Shown here: positions 56,452-64,000 of the stretch, piece after piece
Numbering within the stretch: position 1 is the stretch's first letter
Layout of the letters: the number at the start of each line of letters is the position of its first letter
Notes under the pieces: model-generated
What the model was told of the DNA's origin: nothing
Databases searched by the model: none
Seen by the model: only the letters and a program-made list of their open reading frames with translations
Program-made: the position numbers and the translations under genes
NCBI RefSeq assembly: GCF_037477895.1
Contig: NZ_CP132744.1
Location: 2,232,001-2,296,000, forward strand
Direction of reading: 5' to 3'
DNA length: 64,000 nt
DNA from: Mycetohabitans endofungorum
Lineage (GTDB): Bacteria > Pseudomonadota > Gammaproteobacteria > Burkholderiales > Burkholderiaceae

Positions 56452-56830
56452 TGCGCCGATCGCGCTTCGTTGGCCGCCCGTGAAGTGTCGCAGCAGGCTC
56501 CCGAAAAGTCCTGCGCCGCTCCAACTCGGCCAGCCGCCGCGCGTTGCCGGCCGGCGTCTCCTCGTATAGCGTCTGCGCGATCGCCGCCGGACCACGCACA
56601 TCACATACGCCCCGCACCTGCACTTCCCATACGATGCGCTCGATGTCGATTTGCACAATGTCGCCGACGCGCACCTCCTTGGCCGCCTTCACCGACTCGC
56701 CGCCGATGCGCACCCGACCCTTGCCAAGCGCCTCGGCCGCCAGTGAACGGGTCTTGAAAAACCGCGCCGCCCACAGCCACTTGTCGATGCGCAGCCGCGC
56801 GTGAGGACCGGTTAAGATCTTCAAATTCAT
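56423..56830 (-). CDS. hslR: Hsp15 family ribosome-associated heat shock protein (S4 domain)
   Basis: A 135-residue basic protein with one S4 RNA-binding domain: LRIDKWLWAARFFKTRSLAA, GKGRVRIGGESVKAAKEVRVGD. Family members bind free 50S subunits that still carry nascent chains after heat shock. The ATG at 56830 gives the family start, the longer reading overlaps hemH. It follows hemH by 8 bases on the same strand. Context in a chaperone cluster agrees. Confidence 0.9.
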   Translation of the reverse strand: MNLKILTGPHARLRIDKWLWAARFFKTRSLAAEALGKGRVRIGGESVKAAKEVRVGDIVQIDIERIVWEVQVRGVCDVRGPAAIAQTLYEETPAGNARRLAELERRRTFREPAATLHGRPTKRDRRIIDKLSGAD

Positions 56831-56838
56831 TGGCGAAC

Positions 56839-57915
56839 TCACGCGGATGTCGTCGCTGCCGTGCTCTGTTGCGGCGTAGCAATCGGCCACCCTTGCAGAT
56901 GAGTGACGACGATCTCGGCCAGCGCGCGGATCCACGGTTGCGCATCGTTGACACACGGGATCCGATGGAACTCGCGCCCCCCCGCCCGCAAGAACGTATC
57001 ACGACCCTCGATGCCGATTTCCTCGAGCGTTTCGAGGCAATCAGACGTGAAGCCCGGGCAGAACACGTCAACCCGACCGGCTCCGGCCGCGCCCAACTCC
57101 TGCAGCGTCGGTGCGGTATAAGGTTGCAGCCATTGCGCGCGTCCGAACCGCGACTGGAACGTGAGCCGGCATTCAACCTCGGTCAACCCGAGCGCGTGGG
57201 CCAGCAACGTCGCGGTTTGCCGGCATTGCTCGGCATAGGGATCGCCCAAATCCAACGTGCGCTTAGGCACGCCATGAAAGCTCAACAACAGCCGATCGCC
57301 GGCCGTGAAATCGGGTCGGCCGTGCTGCTGCCAATAGTGCAGCACTTGAGACGCCAGCGCCTCGATATAGGCGGGATGGTCCGCATAATGCTTGATCGTG
57401 CGGATCTCCAGTTGGTTGCGCATACGCGCCAGCGCGGAGAACGCTGCATCGAATGCGCTGGCGCTGGTCGAGGCCGAATACTGAGGATACAGCGGCACCA
57501 ATAGCACCCGCTCAGCGCCGGCGCGCTTGAGTTGATTCAGCACATTGCCGATGCTGGGTGTGCCATAGCGCATTGCATAGTCGACGAGCACGGAACACCG
57601 GCCTGCCGCCAGCCACTGCCTCAGGCCGTCGACCTGCCGCTCGGTGTGCACGCGCAGCGGCGAGCCCTCCGCGTCCCAGATCGCCGCGTACTTGCGCGCC
57701 GACGCGCGGCCGCGCAACGGCAAGATCAGCGCGCGCAGCACAATCTGCCACAGCGGCGCAGGGATCTCAACGACGCGTGGGTCGGACAAGAACTCGGCCA
57801 AGTAGCGCCGCACCGCGCGCGGCGTCGGTGCAGCGGGGGTGCCGAGGTTGATCAGCAGCACGCCGACCCGGTGCGATGCGCTCGGCTGCGAGGGCAGCTC
57901 AAGATCAAAATGCAT
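56839..57915 (-). CDS. hemH: Ferrochelatase
   Basis: Inserts ferrous iron into protoporphyrin IX, the last step of haem synthesis. The 358-residue product has [14 protein letters not shown] at the start, [13 protein letters not shown], the catalytic His in [19 protein letters not shown] (core SFHGVP) and [17 protein letters not shown] with the conserved Glu residues. The ATG at 57915 has a GGATCC-like ribosome binding site and is preferred over an upstream start. Downstream on the same strand is hslR, upstream hrcA. Confidence 0.96.
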   Translation of the reverse strand: MHFDLELPSQPSASHRVGVLLINLGTPAAPTPRAVRRYLAEFLSDPRVVEIPAPLWQIVLRALILPLRGRASARKYAAIWDAEGSPLRVHTERQVDGLRQWLAAGRCSVLVDYAMRYGTPSIGNVLNQLKRAGAERVLLVPLYPQYSASTSASAFDAAFSALARMRNQLEIRTIKHYADHPAYIEALASQVLHYWQQHGRPDFTAGDRLLLSFHGVPKRTLDLGDPYAEQCRQTATLLAHALGLTEVECRLTFQSRFGRAQWLQPYTAPTLQELGAAGAGRVDVFCPGFTSDCLETLEEIGIEGRDTFLRAGGREFHRIPCVNDAQPWIRALAEIVVTHLQGWPIATPQQSTAATTSA

Positions 57916-58060
57916 GAGAGGATCCGTTGAGCACCGCAATGGTGCACTTGTTATCCGATTATAACGGCCGCTCGGCGCTTGGCGCCGTGGCGCGCCGGCT
58001 GGCCATCCGGATAGTGGCGCGCCACGACGAATCGGCTCAGGCTGGAGCCGCAGGCTCGCG

Positions 58061-59080
58061 TCAATGCTGAGATAACGCGAACGACAGCAGCCGGGCGGTG
58101 ATGTCCACGATCGGAATCACGCGGTTGTACGCCATGCGGGTCGGGCCGATCACGCCGAGCGTGCCAACGATCTTGCCATCGACTTCATACGGGGCGGTCA
58201 CAACGCTCATTTCTTCGATCGGCACGAGCGTAGATTCTCCACCGATGAAAATCTGCACGCCCTGCGCATGGCTCGATACGTCGAGCAACTGTAGCAGGCT
58301 AGTCTTCTGGTCGAAGACATCGAACAGCTTGCGCAGGCGAGCCATGTCGGACGACAGATCAACCACTTCGAGCAGGTTCCGCTCACCCGAGATCAGGACG
58401 TTGTCGGATTCGTCGTCGGTTTCCGTGCTGGCGGTGACAGCGGCCTGCATCAGCTGCATCATGTCGCCGCGCAGCGCGTCGATTTCCTCGCGCAGTCGGC
58501 GTCGCACATCGTCGAACGACAGGCCCGCATAATGCGTGTTGATATAGTTGGAGGCCTCGGTCAGCTGCGACGGCGAATAGTCGCGCTGGGTCGCCATGAT
58601 CCGGTTTTGCACGTCACCTTCGGGGGTGACGATGATCAGCAAAATCCGCTTGTCGGACAGCCGCATGAACTCGATTTGTTTGAACACGTGACTGCGCCGC
58701 GGCGTGAGCACAACGCCGGCGAACTGCGACAGGTTGGACAGCACGCTGGCCGCTGCCGCGACGACCTTCTGCGTCTCGCCCGGCTTGAGCTTGTCCTGCA
58801 CCGCGAGCTTGACCTCGGCTTCCTGGGCGTCGGGCTGCACGGTCAGCATCGTGTCGACGAACAACCGGTAGCCGCGTGGCGTCGGAATCCGCCCGGCCGA
58901 CGTATGAGGGCTGGCGACCAGTCCTAGCTCCTCGAGGTCGGACATCACGTTGCGGATCGTCGCCGGGCTCAGTTCGAGGCCCGAATACTTGGACAACGTG
59001 CGCGAACCGACCGGCTGACCTTCGGCGATATACCGTTCGATCAGCGTCTTAAGCAGGGTCTGGGCACGAGGATCTAGCAT
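58061..59080 (-). CDS. hrcA: Heat-inducible transcription repressor HrcA
   Basis: Represses heat-shock operons by binding the CIRCE inverted repeat. The 339-residue product has the N-terminal winged helix ([49 protein letters not shown]) and the conserved C-terminal FIGGES and [19 protein letters not shown] motifs. The ATG at 59080 (MLDPRAQ) is the family start. I saw no CIRCE element (TTAGCACTC-N9-GAGTGCTAA) in this window, so its targets, probably groES-groEL, lie elsewhere. Confidence 0.96.
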   Translation of the reverse strand: MLDPRAQTLLKTLIERYIAEGQPVGSRTLSKYSGLELSPATIRNVMSDLEELGLVASPHTSAGRIPTPRGYRLFVDTMLTVQPDAQEAEVKLAVQDKLKPGETQKVVAAAASVLSNLSQFAGVVLTPRRSHVFKQIEFMRLSDKRILLIIVTPEGDVQNRIMATQRDYSPSQLTEASNYINTHYAGLSFDDVRRRLREEIDALRGDMMQLMQAAVTASTETDDESDNVLISGERNLLEVVDLSSDMARLRKLFDVFDQKTSLLQLLDVSSHAQGVQIFIGGESTLVPIEEMSVVTAPYEVDGKIVGTLGVIGPTRMAYNRVIPIVDITARLLSFALSQH

Positions 59081-59198
59081 AGTGAAAATTCTAGCGTAAA
59101 TCTTGCACGCAGCGAGGGTCGGCATCTATCCGACGCGCACGTGCGACCCGAACCACGAAAGCATACAGTTTGCCAGACACCTATGGTGTAATGCGGGC

Positions 59199-60098
59199 AT
59201 GGAAATGGGCCAATTCAAAACTGTTGCGCTGATCGGCCGCAACAACACACCTGGCATCGGTGAGCCGCTTGCTGCGCTCGCCGGCTGCCTAACGCAACGC
59301 GGGTTTCAGATCGTGTTCGAAGCCGACACGGCGCGCGAAAACGGGCTGCACGCCTATCCAGCGCTCACGCCGGCCGAGATCGGCACGCGCGCCGACGTCG
59401 CCGTCGTGCTCGGCGGCGACGGCACAATGCTGGGCATCGGCCGACAACTCGCGCCATACCGCACCCCGCTCATCGGTGTCAACCACGGCCGGCTTGGCTT
59501 CATCACCGATATCGCCATCGCCGACATGAACCGGTTGGTACCGCAAATGCTGTCGGGCAGCCATGAGCGCGAGGAGCGCTCATTGTTGGAGGCCCGCATC
59601 ATGCGCACTGGCGAGCCGATCTACCACGCGCTGGCGTTTAACGACGTCGTCGTGAACCGCAGCGGCTTCTCTGGGATGGCAGAGTTACGCGTGTTGGTCG
59701 ATGGCAACTTCATGTCGGACCAGCGCTCAGACGGGCTGATCGTCGCCACGCCAACCGGTTCCACCGCATACGCGCTCTCGTCCAACGGTCCGTTACTGCA
59801 TCCGCAATTGCAAGGGATCGTGCTGGTGCCGATCGCGCCACACGCATTGTCGAATCGGCCGATCGTGCTGCCCGACACGTGCCGGATCGCGATCCAGATC
59901 ATCGGCGGGCGCGACGTCAACGTGAATTTCGACATGCAGTCGTTCACCGCGTTGCAACTTGAGGATACGATCGAGGTGCGGCGCTCCAGGCACACGGTGC
60001 CGTTCCTCCATCCGGTCGGCTACAGTTATTACCGAACCTTGCGCAAGAAGCTGCACTGGAATGAGCACTCGTCGCTTGGCGAGGACGAGCCCGGCTGA
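59199..60098 (+). CDS. nadK: NAD kinase
   Basis: Phosphorylates NAD to NADP. The 299-residue product has the GGDG motif at residues 72-75 ([15 protein letters not shown]), [19 protein letters not shown]-like [15 protein letters not shown] and the substrate motif [17 protein letters not shown]. The ATG at 59199 is chosen; another ATG is at 59205. It is divergent from hrcA across 118 bases and followed by recN, the usual order. Confidence 0.96.
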   Translation: MEMGQFKTVALIGRNNTPGIGEPLAALAGCLTQRGFQIVFEADTARENGLHAYPALTPAEIGTRADVAVVLGGDGTMLGIGRQLAPYRTPLIGVNHGRLGFITDIAIADMNRLVPQMLSGSHEREERSLLEARIMRTGEPIYHALAFNDVVVNRSGFSGMAELRVLVDGNFMSDQRSDGLIVATPTGSTAYALSSNGPLLHPQLQGIVLVPIAPHALSNRPIVLPDTCRIAIQIIGGRDVNVNFDMQSFTALQLEDTIEVRRSRHTVPFLHPVGYSYYRTLRKKLHWNEHSSLGEDEPG

Positions 60099-60183
60099 GC
60101 CGGTGCCAGTCACCGCTGCACGCCGGCTCAATCATTGCAAACTCACCCAATCCGCCTTTCACGACGACCGCTTTCGTTCGCCT

Positions 60184-61836
60184 ATGCTGCGTCATCTGTC
60201 GATCCGGGACTTTGTCATCGTCGCCTCGCTCGACATCGAGTTCGAGCGTGGCTTTACCGTTTTTTCCGGCGAAACCGGCGCCGGCAAATCCATCTTGATC
60301 GACGCGTTGGCGCTGGCACTGGGCGCGCGAGCCGACGCGACGGTGGTACGCACTGGCCAGAACCGTGCGGACATCACTGCTGAGTTCGACGCGCATGAGG
60401 GCGCCGCGCAGTGGCTGGCCGAGCATGCGTTCGACGACGGCAGCGGGCACGTGGTGCTGCGCCGCGTAATCGACGCCAACGGCCGCTCGCGTGCATTCAT
60501 CAACGGCACAGCCGCCACGCTTGGCCAGTTACGGGACATCGGCGAAATGCTGGTGGACATCCATGGCCAGCACGCCCACCAGTTACTGATGCGCGGCGAC
60601 GCGCAGCGCGCGCTATTCGATGCGCACGCGGGCCTGACGGCGCTGACCGCGGACGTCGCGCGGGCGTGGCGCGGCTGGCGCGACGCGGCGACGGCCGTGC
60701 AGGCCGCGCAAGCGCGGGAGCGCGAGGTGCACCTCGAGCGCGAGCGGCTGGTGTGGCAATTGTCAGAACTTGAGAAGCTGGCGCCGCAATCCGGCGAATG
60801 GGATGAAATCAGCGCCGAGCACCGCCGGCTGTCGCACGCGGCAAACCTGATCGACGGTGTGCAAGCGGCGCTAGGCGCCTTGTCCGAATCGGACGACGCC
60901 ATGATCACGCAACTGGGTGCCATCATCGCGAAACTGCGCGGCCTGGCCGAAATCGACAGCGCGCTCGGCGACGCATTGGCCGCGCTGGAGCCGGCCGAAA
61001 TTCAACTGCAGGAAGCGGCCTACTCGCTGACTCACTACGCGCAGCGGCTCGAGCTGGACCCGGCGCGACTCGCGCAGGTCGAAGCCCGGCTCGATGCACT
61101 GCATTCGACTGCGCGCAAATTCAGGATGCAACCGGATGCCCTGCCCGACGAGTTGCTGGCACGGCGCGCCCAATTGCAAGCGCTGGATGCGGCGACGGAC
61201 ATCGACGCGTTGCGCGCCGCGCAGGCGTGCGCGGAGCAAGCCTACATGACGCTTGCGGGGCGACTATCCAAAGCCCGCACCAAGGCGGCCAAGGCGCTGA
61301 GCCACGCGGTGACCACCGGGATGCAGGACTTGTCGATGGCTGGCGGGCGGTTCGAGGTCGCGTTGGAGCCCTTGCCTGAAGGCGGCCAGCATGGGCTCGA
61401 GCAGGTCGAGTTCCGCGTGGCCGGCCACGCCGGCGTGCCGTTGCGGCCGCTGGCGAAGGTGGCATCCGGCGGTGAGTTGGCACGCATCAGCCTCGCGCTG
61501 TCAGTGATCGCGAGCACCGCGAGCCCGACGCCGACACTAATCTTCGACGAGGTCGATAGCGGCATCGGCGGCGCCGTCGCGGAGGTCGTTGGACGACTGC
61601 TGCACCAGCTCGGCCAGATCCGACAAGTGTTGTGCGTGACCCACCTGCCGCAGGTCGCCGCCCGCGGCGAGCACCACTTCAGCGTGGCCAAGTCCACCGA
61701 TGCGCAAGGCGCAGCGCGCAGCGAAGTGACCGCGCTGGATCGCGCGAGCCGCGTCGAGGAAGTCGCGCGCATGCTCGGAGGCGTCGAGATTACCGCCACC
61801 ACGCGCAAGCACGCGAAGGAAATGCTGGCCGCTTGA
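60184..61836 (+). CDS. recN: DNA repair protein RecN
   Basis: SMC-like ATPase for double-strand break repair. The 550-residue product has the Walker A motif SGETGAGKSIL (residues 28-38) and MLRHLSIRDFVIV at the start, long coiled-coil arms (about 170-400), and near the C-terminus the signature ASGGELARISLAL and Walker B PTLIFDEVDSGIGG. The ATG at 60184 is the family start. No LexA box was recognised upstream. It is convergent with glnE (7 bases apart). Confidence 0.96.
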   Translation: MLRHLSIRDFVIVASLDIEFERGFTVFSGETGAGKSILIDALALALGARADATVVRTGQNRADITAEFDAHEGAAQWLAEHAFDDGSGHVVLRRVIDANGRSRAFINGTAATLGQLRDIGEMLVDIHGQHAHQLLMRGDAQRALFDAHAGLTALTADVARAWRGWRDAATAVQAAQAREREVHLERERLVWQLSELEKLAPQSGEWDEISAEHRRLSHAANLIDGVQAALGALSESDDAMITQLGAIIAKLRGLAEIDSALGDALAALEPAEIQLQEAAYSLTHYAQRLELDPARLAQVEARLDALHSTARKFRMQPDALPDELLARRAQLQALDAATDIDALRAAQACAEQAYMTLAGRLSKARTKAAKALSHAVTTGMQDLSMAGGRFEVALEPLPEGGQHGLEQVEFRVAGHAGVPLRPLAKVASGGELARISLALSVIASTASPTPTLIFDEVDSGIGGAVAEVVGRLLHQLGQIRQVLCVTHLPQVAARGEHHFSVAKSTDAQGAARSEVTALDRASRVEEVARMLGGVEITATTRKHAKEMLAA

Positions 61837-61843
61837 AGCCTCT

Positions 61844-64000
61844 TCACGCACCGAAGACCTGCTCCCATAGTCGCGTGACCGCGTCGCGCTCGACCTGCAC
61901 ACGCTCGGGCGGCACGCGCGCCTTGTCCATTCCATCGAGCCGCAGCGCATGCTGCAGCTTACGATAGGTCCGGTAGGCGCCGCCGACCTGTTCCGCCTGT
62001 GTCTCGGACATCAACCCGATGCGGGCCGCCTCACGCAGCAACGCGATGTTACCGGTGTTGCGCCGCAGTACGGGATGCGCGCCGGCATGCAGCAGCACCC
62101 AGTACTGGACGATGAACTCGATGTCCACCATGCCGCCGCGATCGTGCTTCAGATCGAACAGCGCTGTGGGATTGGGATGGCCTTCGGCCACCTTTTGCCG
62201 CATCGCGGCAATCTCCGTGGCCAGCACCCGCGCATCGCGCGGCTGAGCGAGCACCTGGGCACGGATCGCATCGAACTGCGCGCCGATGCGCACATCCCCG
62301 GCACAGAAGCGCGCGCGCGACAACGCCTGATGCTCCCATACCCACGCGGTGTTGGCGGCATCCCCCTCGCGCAATTGGTACCGTCGGAAGGCGGCGAGGC
62401 TCGTGACCAGCAGCCCGGCCTCGCCGTTCGGCCTAAGCCTCAGATCCACATCGAACAGCGTGCCGGCGCCAGTGGACATGGTCAGCCACGTGATCAGCCG
62501 CCGCGCGAACAGCGCGTAGATCTCTGCGGCACACTCATCGGGATCGTCGTACAGAAAGATGAGGTCCAGGTCTGACGCATAACCGAGCTCCTTACCGCCG
62601 AGCTTGCCGTACGCAATGATTGAGAAGCGCGGCACGTCGCAATGACGGCGAGCCAACTGCGGCCATACGGTCTGCAGCGTCACATCCAGGACCGCGTCGG
62701 CCAGTTCCGACAACCGGTCGCTGATGTGCTCGACCGATAGATGACCCCTGAGATCCAGCAGCAGGATCCGGAACACCTCAGCCTGGTGCGCGTGACGCAG
62801 CAAATCCATCTGATGCTCAGTGCCGTCTGCATCAGCAAGCCGGGCGAGCAGCATCCGCTTGAACTCGGTCCAGTCGAACGGGCTCACCAGCGCCTCGTCG
62901 TCGAGCAACTCGTCGAGCACCTGCGGATGGCGAATCAGATAGCCGGCAGCCCAACGCGACTCGCCGAGCACGGCGAACACGCGTGCCAGCGCAGCCGGAT
63001 ACTCAACCAGCAACGCCAGGTACGAGCCACGCCGCGCGACCGCTTCGAGCAGATCGAGAAAACGCAGCAACGTCGCATCGGCCCTTTCATTGCAATGCGT
63101 CGGCGTCGCCTCCAATGCACGCAGCACGAGCTTGTCGAAACGCGTCCGATGCCGTTCCGGCAGGCCGGCGTAGCGCGCAGACTGCCAGACCGCATGCAAT
63201 CGCGACAGGATGGCTGGCGGGTCGTTGAACCCCAGCGATGCAAGCCGAGTGCGCAACTCATCGTCGGCTGCCTCATCGGCGAGTGCACTGCTCCAAATCC
63301 ATGTGGCGGTCTCCTCCCACGCTGTGCTGCCAATCTTGCCGAGCGCCTGATCGCCTGCGCCGGCCGGCGCCGCCGCGTCGCCACGCTTGTCCGCGAAGAT
63401 CTGGTCAAACTGCTGCCCGACGAACGCGCGGTGGCGCTCCAGCACAGCCAGTAGTGCCCGATAGTCAGCAAAACCGAGTGATGCTGCCAGTTGCGTGCGC
63501 TCGCCTTCATCGACAGGCATCGCATGGGTTTGCGCGTCGTTCACGTATTGCAACCGGTGCTCGATGCAGCGCAGCATTTGATACGCCTGTGCGAGTCGCT
63601 GAACCGCGCCACGCGCTATCAAGCCGCGCGCCGCGGCATGATCGAGTACCGCCAGCGTCGGCCGGATACGGAACCCGGCGTCTTGACCGCCCCGGATCAA
63701 TTGGAAGACCTGCGCGGTAAACTCGATCTCGCGGATGCCGCCGCGACCTAGCTTGATGTCATCGGCCTTGTCGCGGCGCGACGACGCGCGGCGGGTGGCC
63801 TCCTGACGGATCTGCACATGCAGCGCCCGGATCGCCGCAATCACGCCGAAATCGAGATAACGGCGATAGACGAACGGCCTGACCTGTGCATCAAGTTGCG
63901 CCGCCAGTCGCGCGCCGGCGTCGCTACCCACGTCCGACACCAGCCGTGCCTTGATCCACGCATAGCGTTCCCATTCGCGCCCCTGCACATAGAAGTACTC
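61844..64000 (-). CDS. glnE: Glutamine synthetase adenylyltransferase/deadenylase, C-terminal part (cut by window edge)
   Basis: Bifunctional enzyme that adenylylates and deadenylylates glutamine synthetase in response to PII. About 718 C-terminal codons are inside the window; the N-terminus lies beyond 64000. Visible are the end of the first nucleotidyltransferase domain (KLGRGGIREIEFTAQVFQL), the central linker, and the second domain with IIAYGKLGGKELGYASDLDL and the metal-binding DLDLIFLYDD, then LRPNGEAGLLV and RGGMVDIEFIVQYW. The reading frame continues open at the window edge. Confidence 0.96.
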   Translation of the reverse strand, partial: EYFYVQGREWERYAWIKARLVSDVGSDAGARLAAQLDAQVRPFVYRRYLDFGVIAAIRALHVQIRQEATRRASSRRDKADDIKLGRGGIREIEFTAQVFQLIRGGQDAGFRIRPTLAVLDHAAARGLIARGAVQRLAQAYQMLRCIEHRLQYVNDAQTHAMPVDEGERTQLAASLGFADYRALLAVLERHRAFVGQQFDQIFADKRGDAAAPAGAGDQALGKIGSTAWEETATWIWSSALADEAADDELRTRLASLGFNDPPAILSRLHAVWQSARYAGLPERHRTRFDKLVLRALEATPTHCNERADATLLRFLDLLEAVARRGSYLALLVEYPAALARVFAVLGESRWAAGYLIRHPQVLDELLDDEALVSPFDWTEFKRMLLARLADADGTEHQMDLLRHAHQAEVFRILLLDLRGHLSVEHISDRLSELADAVLDVTLQTVWPQLARRHCDVPRFSIIAYGKLGGKELGYASDLDLIFLYDDPDECAAEIYALFARRLITWLTMSTGAGTLFDVDLRLRPNGEAGLLVTSLAAFRRYQLREGDAANTAWVWEHQALSRARFCAGDVRIGAQFDAIRAQVLAQPRDARVLATEIAAMRQKVAEGHPNPTALFDLKHDRGGMVDIEFIVQYWVLLHAGAHPVLRRNTGNIALLREAARIGLMSETQAEQVGGAYRTYRKLQHALRLDGMDKARVPPERVQVERDAVTRLWEQVFGA

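Overview
The window reads as a chromosomal segment of a beta-proteobacterium of the Burkholderiaceae. The base composition is GC-rich, and the housekeeping gene order (xseA, lpxK-trm112-kdsB-adk; murJ, rpsT, argF, murB, yajQ, plsY; mutL-miaA, purM, hda, pcnB-folK-dgk-panB; hrcA, hemH, hslR, grpE, dnaK, dnaJ, pabBC; nadK, recN, glnE) is the one I know from Burkholderia. The many decayed insertion sequences, short tandem repeats beside genes, and an apparently missing exbB/exbD pair would fit a host-associated genome under reduction such as Mycetohabitans. The genus is inference.

Layout. 1-14800 is conserved core: sodB (cut by the window edge), DNA repair, lipid A and KDO synthesis, adenylate kinase, a short-chain dehydrogenase, SirB1, the lipid II flippase, ribosomal protein S20, arginine synthesis, MurB, YajQ, PlsY and YbaK. 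14810-20550 is a nest of mobile elements: the 3' tail and right end of an IS200/IS605 tnpB; an IS5-type element whose transposase gene is split by a 1,914-bp group II intron; an IS110 fragment; and an IS66 fragment carrying an internally deleted IS481-type element with a 7-bp target duplication. 20403-32970 is a two-partner-secretion, contact-dependent-inhibition type locus: a truncated orphan pretoxin fragment, a putative immunity gene, a 3,174-residue CdiA-like exoprotein, a divergently transcribed TpsB transporter and a secreted protein of unknown function. 32968-33394 is a second, truncated copy of the IS5 element in opposite orientation. 33696-34371 is a MazEF/PemIK-type toxin-antitoxin pair with its promoter and operator.

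34550-64000 is again core genome: xerD-ogt, queG, tsaE-amiC, dedA, mutL-miaA, purM, hda, a HAD phosphatase, pcnB, folK, dgk, panB, the pabBC fusion, the DnaK chaperone cluster, ferrochelatase, HrcA, NAD kinase, RecN, and GlnE running off the right edge.

How it works together. The core blocks serve cell-envelope synthesis (LpxK, KdsB, MurJ, MurB, PlsY, AmiC), nucleotide, folate and pantothenate supply (Adk, PurM, FolK, PabBC, PanB, Dgk), protein homeostasis under an RpoH-type promoter (GrpE-DnaK-DnaJ, HrcA, Hsp15) and DNA repair (XseA, Ogt, MutL, RecN). The accessory island centres on interbacterial competition: the transporter would export the giant exoprotein, whose C-terminal tail is a candidate toxin, and the small gene directly behind it would protect siblings. 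The scar behind the immunity gene looks like a leftover from toxin-module exchange, later cut by an insertion sequence. The clearest structural finding is the intron: removing it exactly rejoins the transposase reading frame. No tRNA, rRNA or CRISPR array was seen.
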